DNA of 29,243 nt from an uncultured Bacteroidales bacterium (GCA_937915785.1 CALGGY010000067.1:1-29243); one strand, 5' to 3'. Positions 15,873-25,157 are shown, counted from the first letter of the stretch. Translations and numbers: made by a program. The notes: generated by a model not told the origin, from the sequence alone.

Positions 15873-16229
15873 ATGGCTGTAATACACCTTGAGGAGATGC
15901 GTTTTTACGCTTTCCACGGCTGTTTTGACGAAGAGCGCGCCACTGGCACACATTTCCGTGTGGACGCATGGTTGGAAACTGATACTGAAAAAGCGCAACA
16001 CTCCGACTGTTTGGACGACACAGTTAATTATCTATCTGTGTATCAGAGCATAAAAAAAGAAATGGAGCAGCCGTCGAAACTGTTGGAAAATGTGGCGGAA
16101 CGCATGGCCTCAACCATTCTGAACCTCTACCCTGCCGTGGACAAAGTGCGGATAAAAGTGTCGAAACTGAATCCTCCGCTCGGCGGACAACTCGGTGCTG
16201 TGAGCGTGGAGATTGAGAAATGCAGATAA
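15873..16229 (+). CDS. folB: Dihydroneopterin aldolase
   Basis: FolB converts 7,8-dihydroneopterin to 6-hydroxymethyl-7,8-dihydropterin and glycolaldehyde in folate synthesis. The 118-residue length is normal. FYAFHGCFDEE (11-21) matches the N-terminal substrate loop with the conserved Glu, LLENVAERMA (70-79) contains the pterin-binding Glu72, and Lys98 in KVSKLNPPLGG (95-105) aligns with the catalytic Lys of the E. coli enzyme. The start lies 1 base after the pheS stop, so translation is probably coupled. Its TAA stop abuts the stop of the converging DUF2851 gene with no gap. Confidence 0.94.
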   Translation: MAVIHLEEMRFYAFHGCFDEERATGTHFRVDAWLETDTEKAQHSDCLDDTVNYLSVYQSIKKEMEQPSKLLENVAERMASTILNLYPAVDKVRIKVSKLNPPLGGQLGAVSVEIEKCR

Positions 16230-17507
16230 CTATTTCTTTGTAAGAAACTTATATCCAATCTGACACGAGAGGCAACGTTTGCGCTTGCAATACTCGTTGA
16301 ATAACTGGATTAGCGCCTGCGAATGGAGGGCGTTTTCGGGTTGGATGCCAGCAGAATGCCACTGTTTGATGATGGTGTTGCTCTCGAATGGCAGCTTTTC
16401 GAGGATAGAAATGGCGTTATCCCTATATTTTTCCTGCTGATATTCAACACCATAAAGCATGAGCAAGGGCACCCACGCATTGATGACGAGCGACACGGCA
16501 AAATCGGGGCCAAGCATTTTGGAGCGGCTTTTCACCGGCTTGTCGAAATGATAGTGCGTGTGCCAATAATCGGAAGCCGACACATCGAAAAACGATAGTA
16601 GCGTTTCGGTATCTGCGGTTTCCAACATCTTAGAAAACAGACCGTTAGACTTAAAAATAAAATTGGCGAACTGACTGATGCGTATGGTGGGAAATCCCGA
16701 TGGGCGCACCCTGAAAAATTTCCACAGATAACCGTCTATAGGACTGAGATTGTACACCTTACGCTGGTATTCGTATTCCTTTTTCAGGGCGTTTGGGTAA
16801 TCGTCGGAAAAGGTTTCGTCGAGCATTCCGGCCTGACCGAAAAGCAGAGCCTCGATGCGGAAAAGCGACTGTTTCAGCTTGGCAAAGATACGCATGTCGA
16901 TAGATTTGGCCAGCAGCTCGAAAGGAACTCCGTTCACCTTGCCGCCAAAGTGTCGCGCCAACGCCCAGTAGCACGTATTTTCCCAAGAGTGGCCCGACTC
17001 GGCAAGCAGCTGACGCATGGTTTTGGACTTCTGCTGAAGGCGTTCTACGGCAAGCCGCTCGAAATAAGAATGAAGCGTAAAGACAGGCATTTCGGGAAGC
17101 ATTGCGGCACAGGGCACCGAATGGCTTAGCATGGGTCGGAGCAATGTCTGATAATTCTCCCAAACTCCGGGACGGATGTGGTTTTTCAGCTCAAGCGTGG
17201 CGGGTTGCCGGCCGTTTTGCAGTGTTATCGGGGCATCGTTCTCGAAAACCACGTGCAGTATTACGTTGTTGTAGCGTTTATCTGACGAATGCTTGTGCAG
17301 ATTCCAGTCCGAAGCCCGTTGGTGAATTTCCACAGTGCCTGCCCATTCGGTGTCGCCAATACGCACTTTGCTGTTCAGGAAATCGGGGCCGGCATCGGTA
17401 TTAATTTCGCCCACGGAGATAATCGCAATTGGCTGATGATCAACAGTTTCAAGATTATCTTGGAGCAGTCGGTGTTTCCAACAGTAATGGAGAAAGGCTT
17501 CGGTCAT
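16230..17507 (-). CDS. DUF2851-family protein
   Basis: The 425-residue protein fits DUF2851, a Bacteroidota family of unknown function. The N-terminus (MTEAFLHYCWKHRLL) and the segment GEINTDAGPDFLNSKVRIGDTEW (33-55) are typical of it, together with GTVEIHQRASDWNLH (57-71) and HVVFEND (86-92). No signal peptide or transmembrane segment is visible, so it is cytoplasmic. The GPDF...V/E-I-H pattern recalls nuclease-like folds, but I do not claim a nuclease. It is the last gene of the serS unit, starting 19 bases past the TIGR02757 gene. Confidence 0.85.
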   Translation of the reverse strand: MTEAFLHYCWKHRLLQDNLETVDHQPIAIISVGEINTDAGPDFLNSKVRIGDTEWAGTVEIHQRASDWNLHKHSSDKRYNNVILHVVFENDAPITLQNGRQPATLELKNHIRPGVWENYQTLLRPMLSHSVPCAAMLPEMPVFTLHSYFERLAVERLQQKSKTMRQLLAESGHSWENTCYWALARHFGGKVNGVPFELLAKSIDMRIFAKLKQSLFRIEALLFGQAGMLDETFSDDYPNALKKEYEYQRKVYNLSPIDGYLWKFFRVRPSGFPTIRISQFANFIFKSNGLFSKMLETADTETLLSFFDVSASDYWHTHYHFDKPVKSRSKMLGPDFAVSLVINAWVPLLMLYGVEYQQEKYRDNAISILEKLPFESNTIIKQWHSAGIQPENALHSQALIQLFNEYCKRKRCLSCQIGYKFLTKK

Positions 17508-17526
17508 AAGGCTATCTTATAGTAGT

Positions 17527-18255
17527 TCAGTTATTTTCGACGCCATAGCCAAACAAGGCGAAATCGCCGAGGCAGGGGTCGCCGGGGAATGCTTCGGAAA
17601 GGCTGTCGGTGATGGTTTTTGCGGTGTTCAAAGAGTATGTCCGCGATGGCACAAGACCGAGTTTGAAGGCCATCTGGGCCACGTGGGTATCCAACGGGAT
17701 AAGCAGTTGCGTTGGAGAGAAACTACGCCACACGCCGAAATCCACGATACCGTCGGTGCGTACCATCCAGCGGAGGAACATATTTAGTTTTTTTTGCGGG
17801 CTTTTGTCGGAAACTCCAAAAAGATGGCACAACTTGTGGAATGGAGCAAATTCGTCGAACTGAGGCGTTACACTTTGTAAAGCCTCCTCCATGTTTTCAA
17901 AATTCTTGTAAATATCGCACAAACGGGCGAATATAGCATTCATTGCCCGATGATTGACGGTGCGGTAGAAAGATGTGGCGTCGTTGGAGGAAAAATCCTG
18001 TTTCCACTGTCCAAAAAGCAGGTATTGCAAAGGCTGGTGGTGCATCATCTCGTCGAGCCGGAGGGCGGTTTTTACTATCTGCTTGCGATTGCCAAAGCTG
18101 AGGTAAGCGGTAAGGAAAGCGCTGATTTCCAAATCCTGAAGCTTGCCGTTGCGATAACGGTTGGGGACTTGTATGGGGTCGTTTTGCAAAAAAAGCTCAC
18201 GGTTGTTGTAGTGCTTGGCCCATATGCGGAGCTGTTCGGCAAGTTGCTGATCCAT
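17527..18255 (-). CDS. TIGR02757-family protein (DUF2400)
   Basis: This 242-residue protein of unknown function belongs to the TIGR02757/DUF2400 family, which resembles helix-hairpin-helix DNA glycosylases. It shows LTAYLSFGNRKQIVK (48-62), FLRWMVRTDGIVDFGVW (155-171), PLDTHVAQMAFKLGL (179-193) and DPCLGDFALFGYGVEN near the C-terminus, all in the family order. A longer open frame reaches back to 18456, but its first 67 residues read antisense-like and overlap the preceding gene. The Met at 18255 fits the family start and lies 2 bases after the upstream stop, so it is used here. No DNA-repair role is shown. Confidence 0.85.
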   Translation of the reverse strand: MDQQLAEQLRIWAKHYNNRELFLQNDPIQVPNRYRNGKLQDLEISAFLTAYLSFGNRKQIVKTALRLDEMMHHQPLQYLLFGQWKQDFSSNDATSFYRTVNHRAMNAIFARLCDIYKNFENMEEALQSVTPQFDEFAPFHKLCHLFGVSDKSPQKKLNMFLRWMVRTDGIVDFGVWRSFSPTQLLIPLDTHVAQMAFKLGLVPSRTYSLNTAKTITDSLSEAFPGDPCLGDFALFGYGVENN

Positions 18256-18257
18256 AG

Positions 18258-21200
18258 CTATCTGATTAAAGTAACATCGCCTTTGAAGAACGACTCCTGA
18301 TGCCCTTCGCACTCTATTTCGCAAGAGTACATGTACACCCCCGACTGGCACATACTGCCCTTGTAGGTACCGTCCCAACACTCGTTGATGTCGTTGGTTT
18401 CGAACAGTTTTTCGCCCCAACGCGAGAAAATGGCGATGTGGAATTTGACTATCCATTCGCCACGGAAACAGAGCTGGTCGTTTTGACCGTCGCTATTTGG
18501 CGAGAAAGCATTGGGGATGAACACGTTAGGTCGTCCGCAAATAACATCGATGCAGGGCATGAACAGAGTGTCGCGGTATTCGCAGCCCAGCGAGTCGATA
18601 ACCGTTACGTAATAAAAAGTGCTGTCGGAGGGACTTGCCGATGTGTTTGGGGCATTGGGAGTGCCCAAAGTGCCAGTTGGCTCCCACTGGTAAGTACCGT
18701 TGCGTATGGGCGTTACGTGCAAACGAGTGGAGTTGCCACGAAACACCAGCGTATCGTCGGCCCAAACGCGCATACTGTCGAAAGAGCTGAACACGTTGAT
18801 AGCAAAAGTATCTGTTATTGAGCAATTTACCGAATCGGTGATACGCAACGAATACACGCCGCTGCACAAGGAGTCGATAGCAGGTGTGGTGGCGCCGTTG
18901 CTCCAAGCGTAAGAATAAGGTGCCACGCCTCCAACAGGCTGCACGCTGATAAGTCCCGAGCAGAGGTCCTTGCAGGTGGCTTTCACAAAAGCTGTGTCGG
19001 TATATGGCGGGAGCTCCGTTACATACGACGTGTCGAAAAATTCGCAGCCGGCGGAGTCGGTGATTTTCAGGATATAAGTGCCAACGCAAAGACCCATGCG
19101 GACCGGGACTGTTACTGTCGTGTCGAGCCAGAGGCAAGTATAAACTGAAGGTCCTGAAATAGAATCGTTTATCGCACCATTGCACGAAATGGCGCAGTTG
19201 GTCGGCGTAACGGTTTTGCTCACCGTGGGAGATTGCGGGTCGGTGAGGGTAAAATTTTGGGTAACGGAGCACCCTTTGGAATCCATCACCCTGATGGAGT
19301 AGTTGCCCTGACAGAGGTTGTAGATGGCGGTGTCGGTGCGGTTGCCGTTGCTCCAACGGATGTCGAAAGGCGGCGTGGCGTTGTTGAGCGACACCGAAGC
19401 CCAGCCGGCGCAGGAACCAGGGCATGTGGGACTTTGATACACCACGGGCATAGCTATGGACACGAAATTAACAAAGACGCTGTCGATGGCAGAACAGCCG
19501 TTGGTGTCGTACACTTTAACATAAAAATACTGCGGGGCGTTGATATTGACGTAGGCGTCGGGCAGATGCATGTTGCGGTTGAGGGTGTCGGAGAAATTGC
19601 GGTTCGACGAGAAATGGTAGAAATAATAGCCCTGACCGTTGACGATGGCCGAGAGCTGGATAGGGCTTGTGCAGTCGGAGGTGTCGCGATAGAGCGAGAG
19701 GTCGATTGGTTTCATAAGCACGTGCTGCTGCACGGTATCGGAGCAGGCGCCGTTGGAGACCACCACAAGAAGCATGGTGTCGCCATAAACGGTGGTGTAG
19801 GGGTTGGCAATGGTGCTGTCGCTGACGTTGCCAGTAATCCAATGGTAGGTGCAGCCCGGCTGTGGATTCTGGCCTATGCGCACACGTATGCCGGGACAGG
19901 TGTAAACAGTGTCGAAAGGCTGCTGATGACCGAGCACCATAACTTGTTTCACCACTGTGTCGGTGCTGTGACAACCATTTACCAAATGTGCCACGAGCAT
20001 TACGGTATAAACGCCCGGACTGGTGTAGATATGTGTGGGATTTTGCTGTGTGGAGGAGGTGCCGTCGCCGAAAAACCACTCAAACGAGGTGCCGAAGCCT
20101 GTATTTTGGAATGAAACGGTGTAGGGCACGCACCCCACGGGCGGACGTATGAAATCGGCCACCGGAAAATCGTTGTGCACATTGAGGCGGAATATGCCGT
20201 TGTTGCAGTTGGTACTGTTGTTGCGTGTGGAGAGGGCGTTTGGCGTGGTGGGGAACCCTTGACACCCGCCGCAGCTGGCGCATACCGACTGGTAGAGGGT
20301 GGCCATTTTGTCGAAACGGCTGGTGCCGCCGTCCACGTGGTCGTGGCCAGAGTTTTGGTTGGAGTTGGAGTGCATCTCGCCAAAGAAAGTGGCATAGTCC
20401 ATGGCGCTTGCCGTTTCGGTAAGGCAGATGATGTAGAAATCCTGCCCGTCGGTGGAGCTCTGCACTGCACCCGAAGTAACCTGCATGTTCCACGTGCCGT
20501 TGGTGTTCCACGGCTGTATCTGTCCGTTGAGGTAATAACCGCAGAAAATTCTGCCCCACCCTGCGGCATAAACGCGGTTGCAGACGTCGGCGGCAAAGGC
20601 TGTGGGCGAGATGTTGGGCACTCCGCTCCCCGTTCCGAACACGGTGGACCAGATTAGTGTATCCAAATCGGCGCCAAAGCGAGCCAAGAACTGTCCGCTG
20701 TTGGGGACATTATATTGTGCGTTGTGTATCAAGGTGCTACCCGATGCCTTGGTTTGGCCGAACACAAAAACATGGTTCTGCTTGCCGGTACGCACAAAAT
20801 AGGACTGGTCGTAGGCCGGCGAGCCGAAAAAAGTGGAACTCATCAGCCGGGTGCCCGTTGACGAAATTTTGGCAATGAAAGCATCGGCAGAACCGCCGTT
20901 GTAGGCAGTGTCGTAGGCATTGGCAGTTATTGGAAAATTGTGCGAGTTGGTGCCGCCGCACACCACGATATTATATTCGTCGTCGGTGTCGATGGAATAG
21001 GCGGCATCGTCCTTGGAGCCACCTATATAGCTGCTCCACAGCAGGTTGGAGAGGTTATAGTCCAGTTTAAAAACCACTCCTTCCTGTCCTCCGCCCGAAG
21101 TAGGCTGGAAAGCCCCCGGTGTGGTAGGAAAATTGGAGGAGAAGGTGCACGATGCCACATACACATTGTTGAGGTCGTCGGTGATAAGCTCGCCGCGAGC

Positions 21201-22502
21201 CCCGTCGCCGTAGTTGTAGTAAAGGGAGTCGTTGCCAAGCATAACCAAATCGTTGCTCGACGAGAAGCTCTGCTTGTAGTTGAGTCCGTCGTTGCTTGTG
21301 CCGCCGATAAAAGTGGAAGCCGGCAGCTGCGTGCCCGAAGCGTTGAGGCGGCACACGAAAATGTCGGAGCCGCTTGGGAAATTTATCACTCCGGAGCCGA
21401 GATACGTTACGCTGGAGCCTCCGCTAAAGGTTCGGCTATAGGCATTTACGGAAGTGGGGAAATTTGACGAGCCTGTGGTGCCGAGTATCACAAGTTCGTC
21501 AAACTCATTTACATACAGGCTGTGCGGCATGTCGGCATACTGCCCGCCGATGTAGGTGGCATACACACGTTGCGCGCCGGTGGGGTCGAGTTTTATAACC
21601 CCTATGTCGGCATTTCCCGCAAGGGTGCTCTGGAAAGCCCCAAGGGTGGTGGGATAGCCGTTGCCGAAGACCAGTCCGGCGGAATAGGTGTTTTTGTGCG
21701 AGTCGAAAGCCGCTGTGGTGCCCCAGTTGTCGGCGGTGGAGCCGGTGTAGGTGGAGAAAATCAGCATGGGGTCTATTGTCAGCGGCAGCGAAGTGTTGTA
21801 TTGTCCGAGGTCGAAAGAGACGGTGTTGCCTTTCAACTTGTAGCTGCATTCCACCTCGACATCCCTTCCGTCAACTATTTGATAGGCATAGGGTTTGAGT
21901 TCAACGATATCGGCCACCGATGTTTTTATGATGAGGTCGCCGTTTTGGATGCGGAGACCATCGGGACCGTCGTAGCGCATACTTATGGCATTAGGCGATA
22001 CCCCGGTATCCACCACAAAATCGTATTTGAAAGCACCTTCGGCGGAATACACCTTTAGGTCGATGCCACTATAGAGGTTGCGATACACCACAGTTTGGTA
22101 GAGATGCACTTCCGATGCCCATTTGGCAGGGTCGTTGCCGATGAAATAGTTTTCGTACGACGACTCCATATCCTCGCCGAAAATGCTGTCGGGACGGGCG
22201 TTGGGAAAGGCGAGCCGGTAGGCGTGGAAACGGTAGTTGGCGTTGGTGGTTTTGTCGTTGAGGTAAGGCTTGGCCTTTGGATTTTTGGGGTCGGCCAAGA
22301 GAACAGTGAAACAGCTGTTTTCCAGATAGATATCGGCATTAGGCAGCACCGATTTGAAAAGGATATTGCCCTCCCACTGACCTTTGTTTTCGGAAAAATG
22401 CATACGTCCTCCCACGCTGAGGGTGTCGCGGGTTTTGCGTGCCGATAGCGGCGAAAAAAGCATTGCCGCCACGAGTATCAGAAAAAGGGATATTCTTTTC
22501 AT
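18258..22502 (-). CDS. Large T9SS-secreted protein with beta-propeller repeats, PKD domain and type B sorting domain
   Basis: The 1414-residue protein has a signal peptide (about 1-21). The N-terminal part (about 34-245, with HFSENKGQW) is the domain that precedes SBBP repeats in this phylum. Beta-propeller-like repeats (about 250-720) recur with segments such as SNFPTS, NFPTTPGAF and HNFPITANAYD. A PKD domain follows (about 770-855, with FFGDGTSSTQQNPTHIY), then SprB-like repeats (about 1040-1255) such as SKTVTPTNC and RITDSVNCSI. The type B (CHU/gliding-type) sorting domain fills about 1320-1414, with FIPNAFSPNSDGQND (near 1325), FSRWGEKLFE and the usual end VTLIR. It is probably an adhesin or surface matrix protein; its partner is unknown. 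It follows serS after 21 bases. Confidence 0.9.
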   Translation of the reverse strand: MKRISLFLILVAAMLFSPLSARKTRDTLSVGGRMHFSENKGQWEGNILFKSVLPNADIYLENSCFTVLLADPKNPKAKPYLNDKTTNANYRFHAYRLAFPNARPDSIFGEDMESSYENYFIGNDPAKWASEVHLYQTVVYRNLYSGIDLKVYSAEGAFKYDFVVDTGVSPNAISMRYDGPDGLRIQNGDLIIKTSVADIVELKPYAYQIVDGRDVEVECSYKLKGNTVSFDLGQYNTSLPLTIDPMLIFSTYTGSTADNWGTTAAFDSHKNTYSAGLVFGNGYPTTLGAFQSTLAGNADIGVIKLDPTGAQRVYATYIGGQYADMPHSLYVNEFDELVILGTTGSSNFPTSVNAYSRTFSGGSSVTYLGSGVINFPSGSDIFVCRLNASGTQLPASTFIGGTSNDGLNYKQSFSSSNDLVMLGNDSLYYNYGDGARGELITDDLNNVYVASCTFSSNFPTTPGAFQPTSGGGQEGVVFKLDYNLSNLLWSSYIGGSKDDAAYSIDTDDEYNIVVCGGTNSHNFPITANAYDTAYNGGSADAFIAKISSTGTRLMSSTFFGSPAYDQSYFVRTGKQNHVFVFGQTKASGSTLIHNAQYNVPNSGQFLARFGADLDTLIWSTVFGTGSGVPNISPTAFAADVCNRVYAAGWGRIFCGYYLNGQIQPWNTNGTWNMQVTSGAVQSSTDGQDFYIICLTETASAMDYATFFGEMHSNSNQNSGHDHVDGGTSRFDKMATLYQSVCASCGGCQGFPTTPNALSTRNNSTNCNNGIFRLNVHNDFPVADFIRPPVGCVPYTVSFQNTGFGTSFEWFFGDGTSSTQQNPTHIYTSPGVYTVMLVAHLVNGCHSTDTVVKQVMVLGHQQPFDTVYTCPGIRVRIGQNPQPGCTYHWITGNVSDSTIANPYTTVYGDTMLLVVVSNGACSDTVQQHVLMKPIDLSLYRDTSDCTSPIQLSAIVNGQGYYFYHFSSNRNFSDTLNRNMHLPDAYVNINAPQYFYVKVYDTNGCSAIDSVFVNFVSIAMPVVYQSPTCPGSCAGWASVSLNNATPPFDIRWSNGNRTDTAIYNLCQGNYSIRVMDSKGCSVTQNFTLTDPQSPTVSKTVTPTNCAISCNGAINDSISGPSVYTCLWLDTTVTVPVRMGLCVGTYILKITDSAGCEFFDTSYVTELPPYTDTAFVKATCKDLCSGLISVQPVGGVAPYSYAWSNGATTPAIDSLCSGVYSLRITDSVNCSITDTFAINVFSSFDSMRVWADDTLVFRGNSTRLHVTPIRNGTYQWEPTGTLGTPNAPNTSASPSDSTFYYVTVIDSLGCEYRDTLFMPCIDVICGRPNVFIPNAFSPNSDGQNDQLCFRGEWIVKFHIAIFSRWGEKLFETNDINECWDGTYKGSMCQSGVYMYSCEIECEGHQESFFKGDVTLIR

Positions 22503-22523
22503 AGCTTTCGGGTTTTCAGAGTG

Positions 22524-23798
22524 TCACATTATCTTGTCGAATCCAAGGAAAGGCACGAGGGCTTCGGGCATGGCTATGCCGTCTTCGGTCTGGTAGTTTT
22601 CGAGTATGGAGGCCACTATGCGCGGCAGGGCCAGAGCACTTCCGTTGAGGGTGTGTGCCAGACGCATTTTGCCGTCCTTATCCTTGAACCTCAATTTCAT
22701 ACGGTTGGCTTGGAAAGCTTCGAAATTGGACACGGAGCTGACCTCGAGCCATTTTTCCTGAGCAGCTGACCATACTTCAAAATCGTAAGTCATTGCAGAT
22801 GTGAAGCTTATATCGCCGCCACAGAGTTTCACTATGCGGAAAGGCAGTTTCAGTTTCTGGAGCAGTCCTCCCACGTAGTCTTTCATTATCTCGAGTTGCT
22901 GGTACGAGTGGTCGGGGTGGTCGATAACCACAATTTCCACCTTGCTGAACTCGTGCAGGCGGTTGAGTCCTCGCACGTCCTTTCCGTAGGAGCCGGCCTC
23001 GCGGCGGAAACACTCGGAGTAGCCCGCATGACGTATGGGGAACTGTTTTTCGTCGATGATTACATTGCGGTAGATGTTGGTGATAGGCACTTCGGCTGTG
23101 GGTATCATATAAAAGCCGTCGAGGGGTATTTGATACATCTGGCCTTCTTTGTCGGGGAGCTGGCCGGTGCCGAGTCCCGAAGCCTCGTTGATCATCAGCG
23201 GGGGCTGAATTTCCTCGAAACCGGCGGCGGTGGCGTTGGTGAGGAAGAAATTGATAAGCGCGCGTTGCAGTGCGGCGCCTTTGCCACGATAAACGGGGAA
23301 ACCCGCGCCGGTTATCTTGTTGCCGAGTTCGAAATCGATAATGTTGTATTTTGCGCACAACTCCCAGTGTGGCAGTGCGTTGGCTGGCAGATCGGGTTTT
23401 TCGCCGAAACAGGCCACTATCTCGTTGTCGTCGGCATTTTTGCCTTTTGGCACGGAAATGTGGGGTGCGTTGGGCAGGGATATGAGCTTGGCGTTGAGTT
23501 CCTTTTCGGTGTCGGCCAGACGGTCGGAGAGATCTTTTTCGCGGTTTTTAAGTTCGGCGGTAAGGTTTTTTTTGGCGTTTGCGTCGTCGGTGCGGCCCTG
23601 TTTGAAAAGGTTGCCAATCTCTTTGGCCATGGCGTTGGCTTCGGCTTTGGTGTCGTCGCACTCTTTCTGCAGCTGGCGGCGGGTATTGTAGAGGTCAAGT
23701 ATTTCGTTTACACGGAGTTCCACGTCTTTTACGTTTTTAATTTTCAGGCGTTCGATGGCCTCCTGTGTGTTGTCGCGTAGGAATTGAAGTTGTAACAT
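22524..23798 (-). CDS. serS: Serine--tRNA ligase
   Basis: SerS charges tRNA-Ser (and tRNA-Sec where present) with serine. The 424-residue protein begins with the long helical hairpin that binds the tRNA arm (about 1-105) and continues with the class II core. Motif 1 lies around GFEEIQPPLMINEAS (193-207), the serine-binding TAEVPI (234-239) follows, motif 2 is FRREAGSYGKDVRGLNRLHEF (264-284) and motif 3 is NGSALALPRIVASILENYQ (385-403). All are intact. It heads a minus-strand unit with the type B secreted protein, the TIGR02757 protein and the DUF2851 protein. Confidence 0.97.
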   Translation of the reverse strand: MLQLQFLRDNTQEAIERLKIKNVKDVELRVNEILDLYNTRRQLQKECDDTKAEANAMAKEIGNLFKQGRTDDANAKKNLTAELKNREKDLSDRLADTEKELNAKLISLPNAPHISVPKGKNADDNEIVACFGEKPDLPANALPHWELCAKYNIIDFELGNKITGAGFPVYRGKGAALQRALINFFLTNATAAGFEEIQPPLMINEASGLGTGQLPDKEGQMYQIPLDGFYMIPTAEVPITNIYRNVIIDEKQFPIRHAGYSECFRREAGSYGKDVRGLNRLHEFSKVEIVVIDHPDHSYQQLEIMKDYVGGLLQKLKLPFRIVKLCGGDISFTSAMTYDFEVWSAAQEKWLEVSSVSNFEAFQANRMKLRFKDKDGKMRLAHTLNGSALALPRIVASILENYQTEDGIAMPEALVPFLGFDKIM

Positions 23799-23845
23799 AA
23801 TGTTTTACAATATTTTATTGTTCTTTATACGATAATTGCAAACTG

Positions 23846-23853
23846 CAAATTTA
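23846..23853 (-). promoter_or_regulatory. -7 promoter element of serS
   Basis: On the minus strand TAAATTTG (23853-23846) matches TAnnTTTG and would start transcription about 40 bases before the serS ATG. The nearest TTG lies 25 bases upstream, longer than the usual spacing, so the -33 element is weak. Confidence 0.45.
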
Positions 23854-23925
23854 CAAAAAAAAAACGGAAAAGAGAAATCAATTATTTTTTTTGCATGGAG
23901 AAAGGATGATGGAAAATGGAGAATT

Positions 23926-24044
23926 GACAATTGACAATGGGCGATGGACAATGGACGATGTTACTCATAACTCACAATTCCTAATTCCTAATTAAAACTC
24001 AGCTCCCGCCCAACTCCCAACTCTTAACTCTTAACTCTTAACTC
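23926..24044. repeat. 17-unit degenerate heptad-repeat tract at the 3' end of the AraC-type gene
   Basis: The 119 bases divide without remainder into 17 units of seven. The left third has GACAATT, GACAATG, GGCGATG, GACAATG, GACGATG (23926-23960). The middle has AT-rich units of the CAATTCC and TAATTCC kind. The right has CCAACTC twice and TTAACTC three times (24010-24037). A GC-rich core, AGCTCCCGCCCAA (24001-24013), is shared with the tract at 336-426. The final units contain the last codons and TAA stop of the AraC-type gene. Confidence 0.7.
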
Positions 24045-24928
24045 AACTGTTTCCGGAACTCTCCCGGGGTTTGGCCGGTTTCGCGTTTGAAAAAGCGTAT
24101 CAGCTGAGACGGTGAGGAAAATCCGAACTTTTGTGATAATTTTTGCAGTGGCGGCTTCTTGGGCATTTTCAGAAATTTTTTAATCTGCATAATGCATTTT
24201 GCGTTTACCAATTCCATCACCGTATGCCCGGTTATTTCCTTTAATGCGACGCTCAAATAGTTGTCGGACGTATTTAAAAGTTTGGAGTAATCACGAATTT
24301 TTCGTGGAAGCACTTCGGCACTGTTTATCAGTTTCATAAAATCGGCCACCAGCTCTTGTTTTCGGGTTCCAAACAGTTTCGTTTCTGCACCGACAGTCTC
24401 TTTTTCCAAGTTTTTGATGCGCATCATAAGCGAGAGCAAAAGGTAGTCGAAATCGCTTTTCTTTTTTGATGGGGACGAAACAAGGCGGTTTATTAACGAC
24501 AAATAAGCATAAAGTGTTTCATACTCGGCATATCCGATGCTTACATCCACAATATTATCGAACAGAAAGTGGCCGGGCATGTACAAATCGTTAGCTTTGA
24601 AAGTAACTATGCTTGCGCGGAAGTCTTTTGAAAACTCCTCTACCGAAATAACAAATCCGGCCGGGATGAACACCACACTTTTGGCATTGGTTGTAAATTC
24701 CTGATAATTGACAACATGTCTCACCCAGCCGCTTTTTACTAACAGAATATGATGGCTGTTTTCGGAACGGAAGGCCGAATCGAAGACATAGTCCTGTACA
24801 AATGGCGAGTTGTCCATGATAATCATATAATCATCGGCAATTACATTTTCATGAATGTAGTTGATTAAACGCAAATCGGACTTAACATCCTCTAAATCTG
24901 CAACAATGTTATATTTTTCCTGTTTCAT
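24038..24928 (-). CDS. AraC-family transcriptional regulator
   Basis: This is a 296-residue protein counted from the Met at 24928. Its N-terminal half (about 1-175) looks like a cupin-type ligand domain but shows no recognisable ligand motif. The C-terminal AraC domain (about 195-294) has two helix-turn-helix units: LPRKIRDYSKLLNTSDNYLS (207-226), then LQKLSQKFGFSSPSQLIRFF (261-280) and KRETGQTPGEFRK (281-293), which fits the family pattern. An upstream Met at 25057 would add 43 residues, but a -7 element (24954-24947) lies inside that extension, so the later start is favoured. Its target genes are unknown; the divergent protease gene is the nearest candidate. The stop codon lies in the heptad-repeat tract. 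Confidence 0.9.
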   Translation of the reverse strand: MKQEKYNIVADLEDVKSDLRLINYIHENVIADDYMIIMDNSPFVQDYVFDSAFRSENSHHILLVKSGWVRHVVNYQEFTTNAKSVVFIPAGFVISVEEFSKDFRASIVTFKANDLYMPGHFLFDNIVDVSIGYAEYETLYAYLSLINRLVSSPSKKKSDFDYLLLSLMMRIKNLEKETVGAETKLFGTRKQELVADFMKLINSAEVLPRKIRDYSKLLNTSDNYLSVALKEITGHTVMELVNAKCIMQIKKFLKMPKKPPLQKLSQKFGFSSPSQLIRFFKRETGQTPGEFRKQLS

Positions 24929-24946
24929 ATCTTGTTTATTTGTTTG

Positions 24947-24954
24947 CAAATATA
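24947..24954 (-). promoter_or_regulatory. -7 promoter element of the AraC-type gene
   Basis: On the minus strand TATATTTG matches TAnnTTTG about 18 bases before the chosen ATG at 24928. The -33 position has TTTT instead of TTG. Its place argues for the shorter protein. Confidence 0.4.
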
Positions 24955-25149
24955 CATATTTTTTATTTGTGGGAAAAATATTCATTTTTCCACAAATACC
25001 CTCCGATGATTTAAATAATTCATATACAACAAAATGCCTAATTGTATTTTTGAGCAAATCTGCATAAAATACTCAAATCCTTTACACCCGTCCAAGTAAA
25101 CGCAAATTATTTATAAGTTTTTTGGATATTTTTTGTTTTTTTTGTTTCG

Positions 25150-25157
25150 TATATTTG
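25150..25157 (+). promoter_or_regulatory. Possible -7 element for the protease gene
   Basis: TATATTTG matches TAnnTTTG. TTG triplets upstream lie 25 and 14 bases away, neither at the usual spacing. If used, the leader before the protease ATG would be about 280 bases. Confidence 0.35.

Noticed and set aside
18256..18456. Upstream extension of the TIGR02757 gene to an earlier start at 18456
   Set aside because: The 67 extra residues overlap the sorting domain of the preceding gene and are Arg/His/Val-rich as in antisense-frame reading. The family starts at the Met at 18255.
23926..24044. CRISPR array
   Set aside because: Units are only 7 bases long and contiguous, with no spacers and no cas genes nearby.
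24929..25057. Upstream extension of the AraC-type gene by 43 residues
   Set aside because: A promoter-like -7 box lies inside this stretch and the extra residues match no family feature, so the start at 24928 is preferred.
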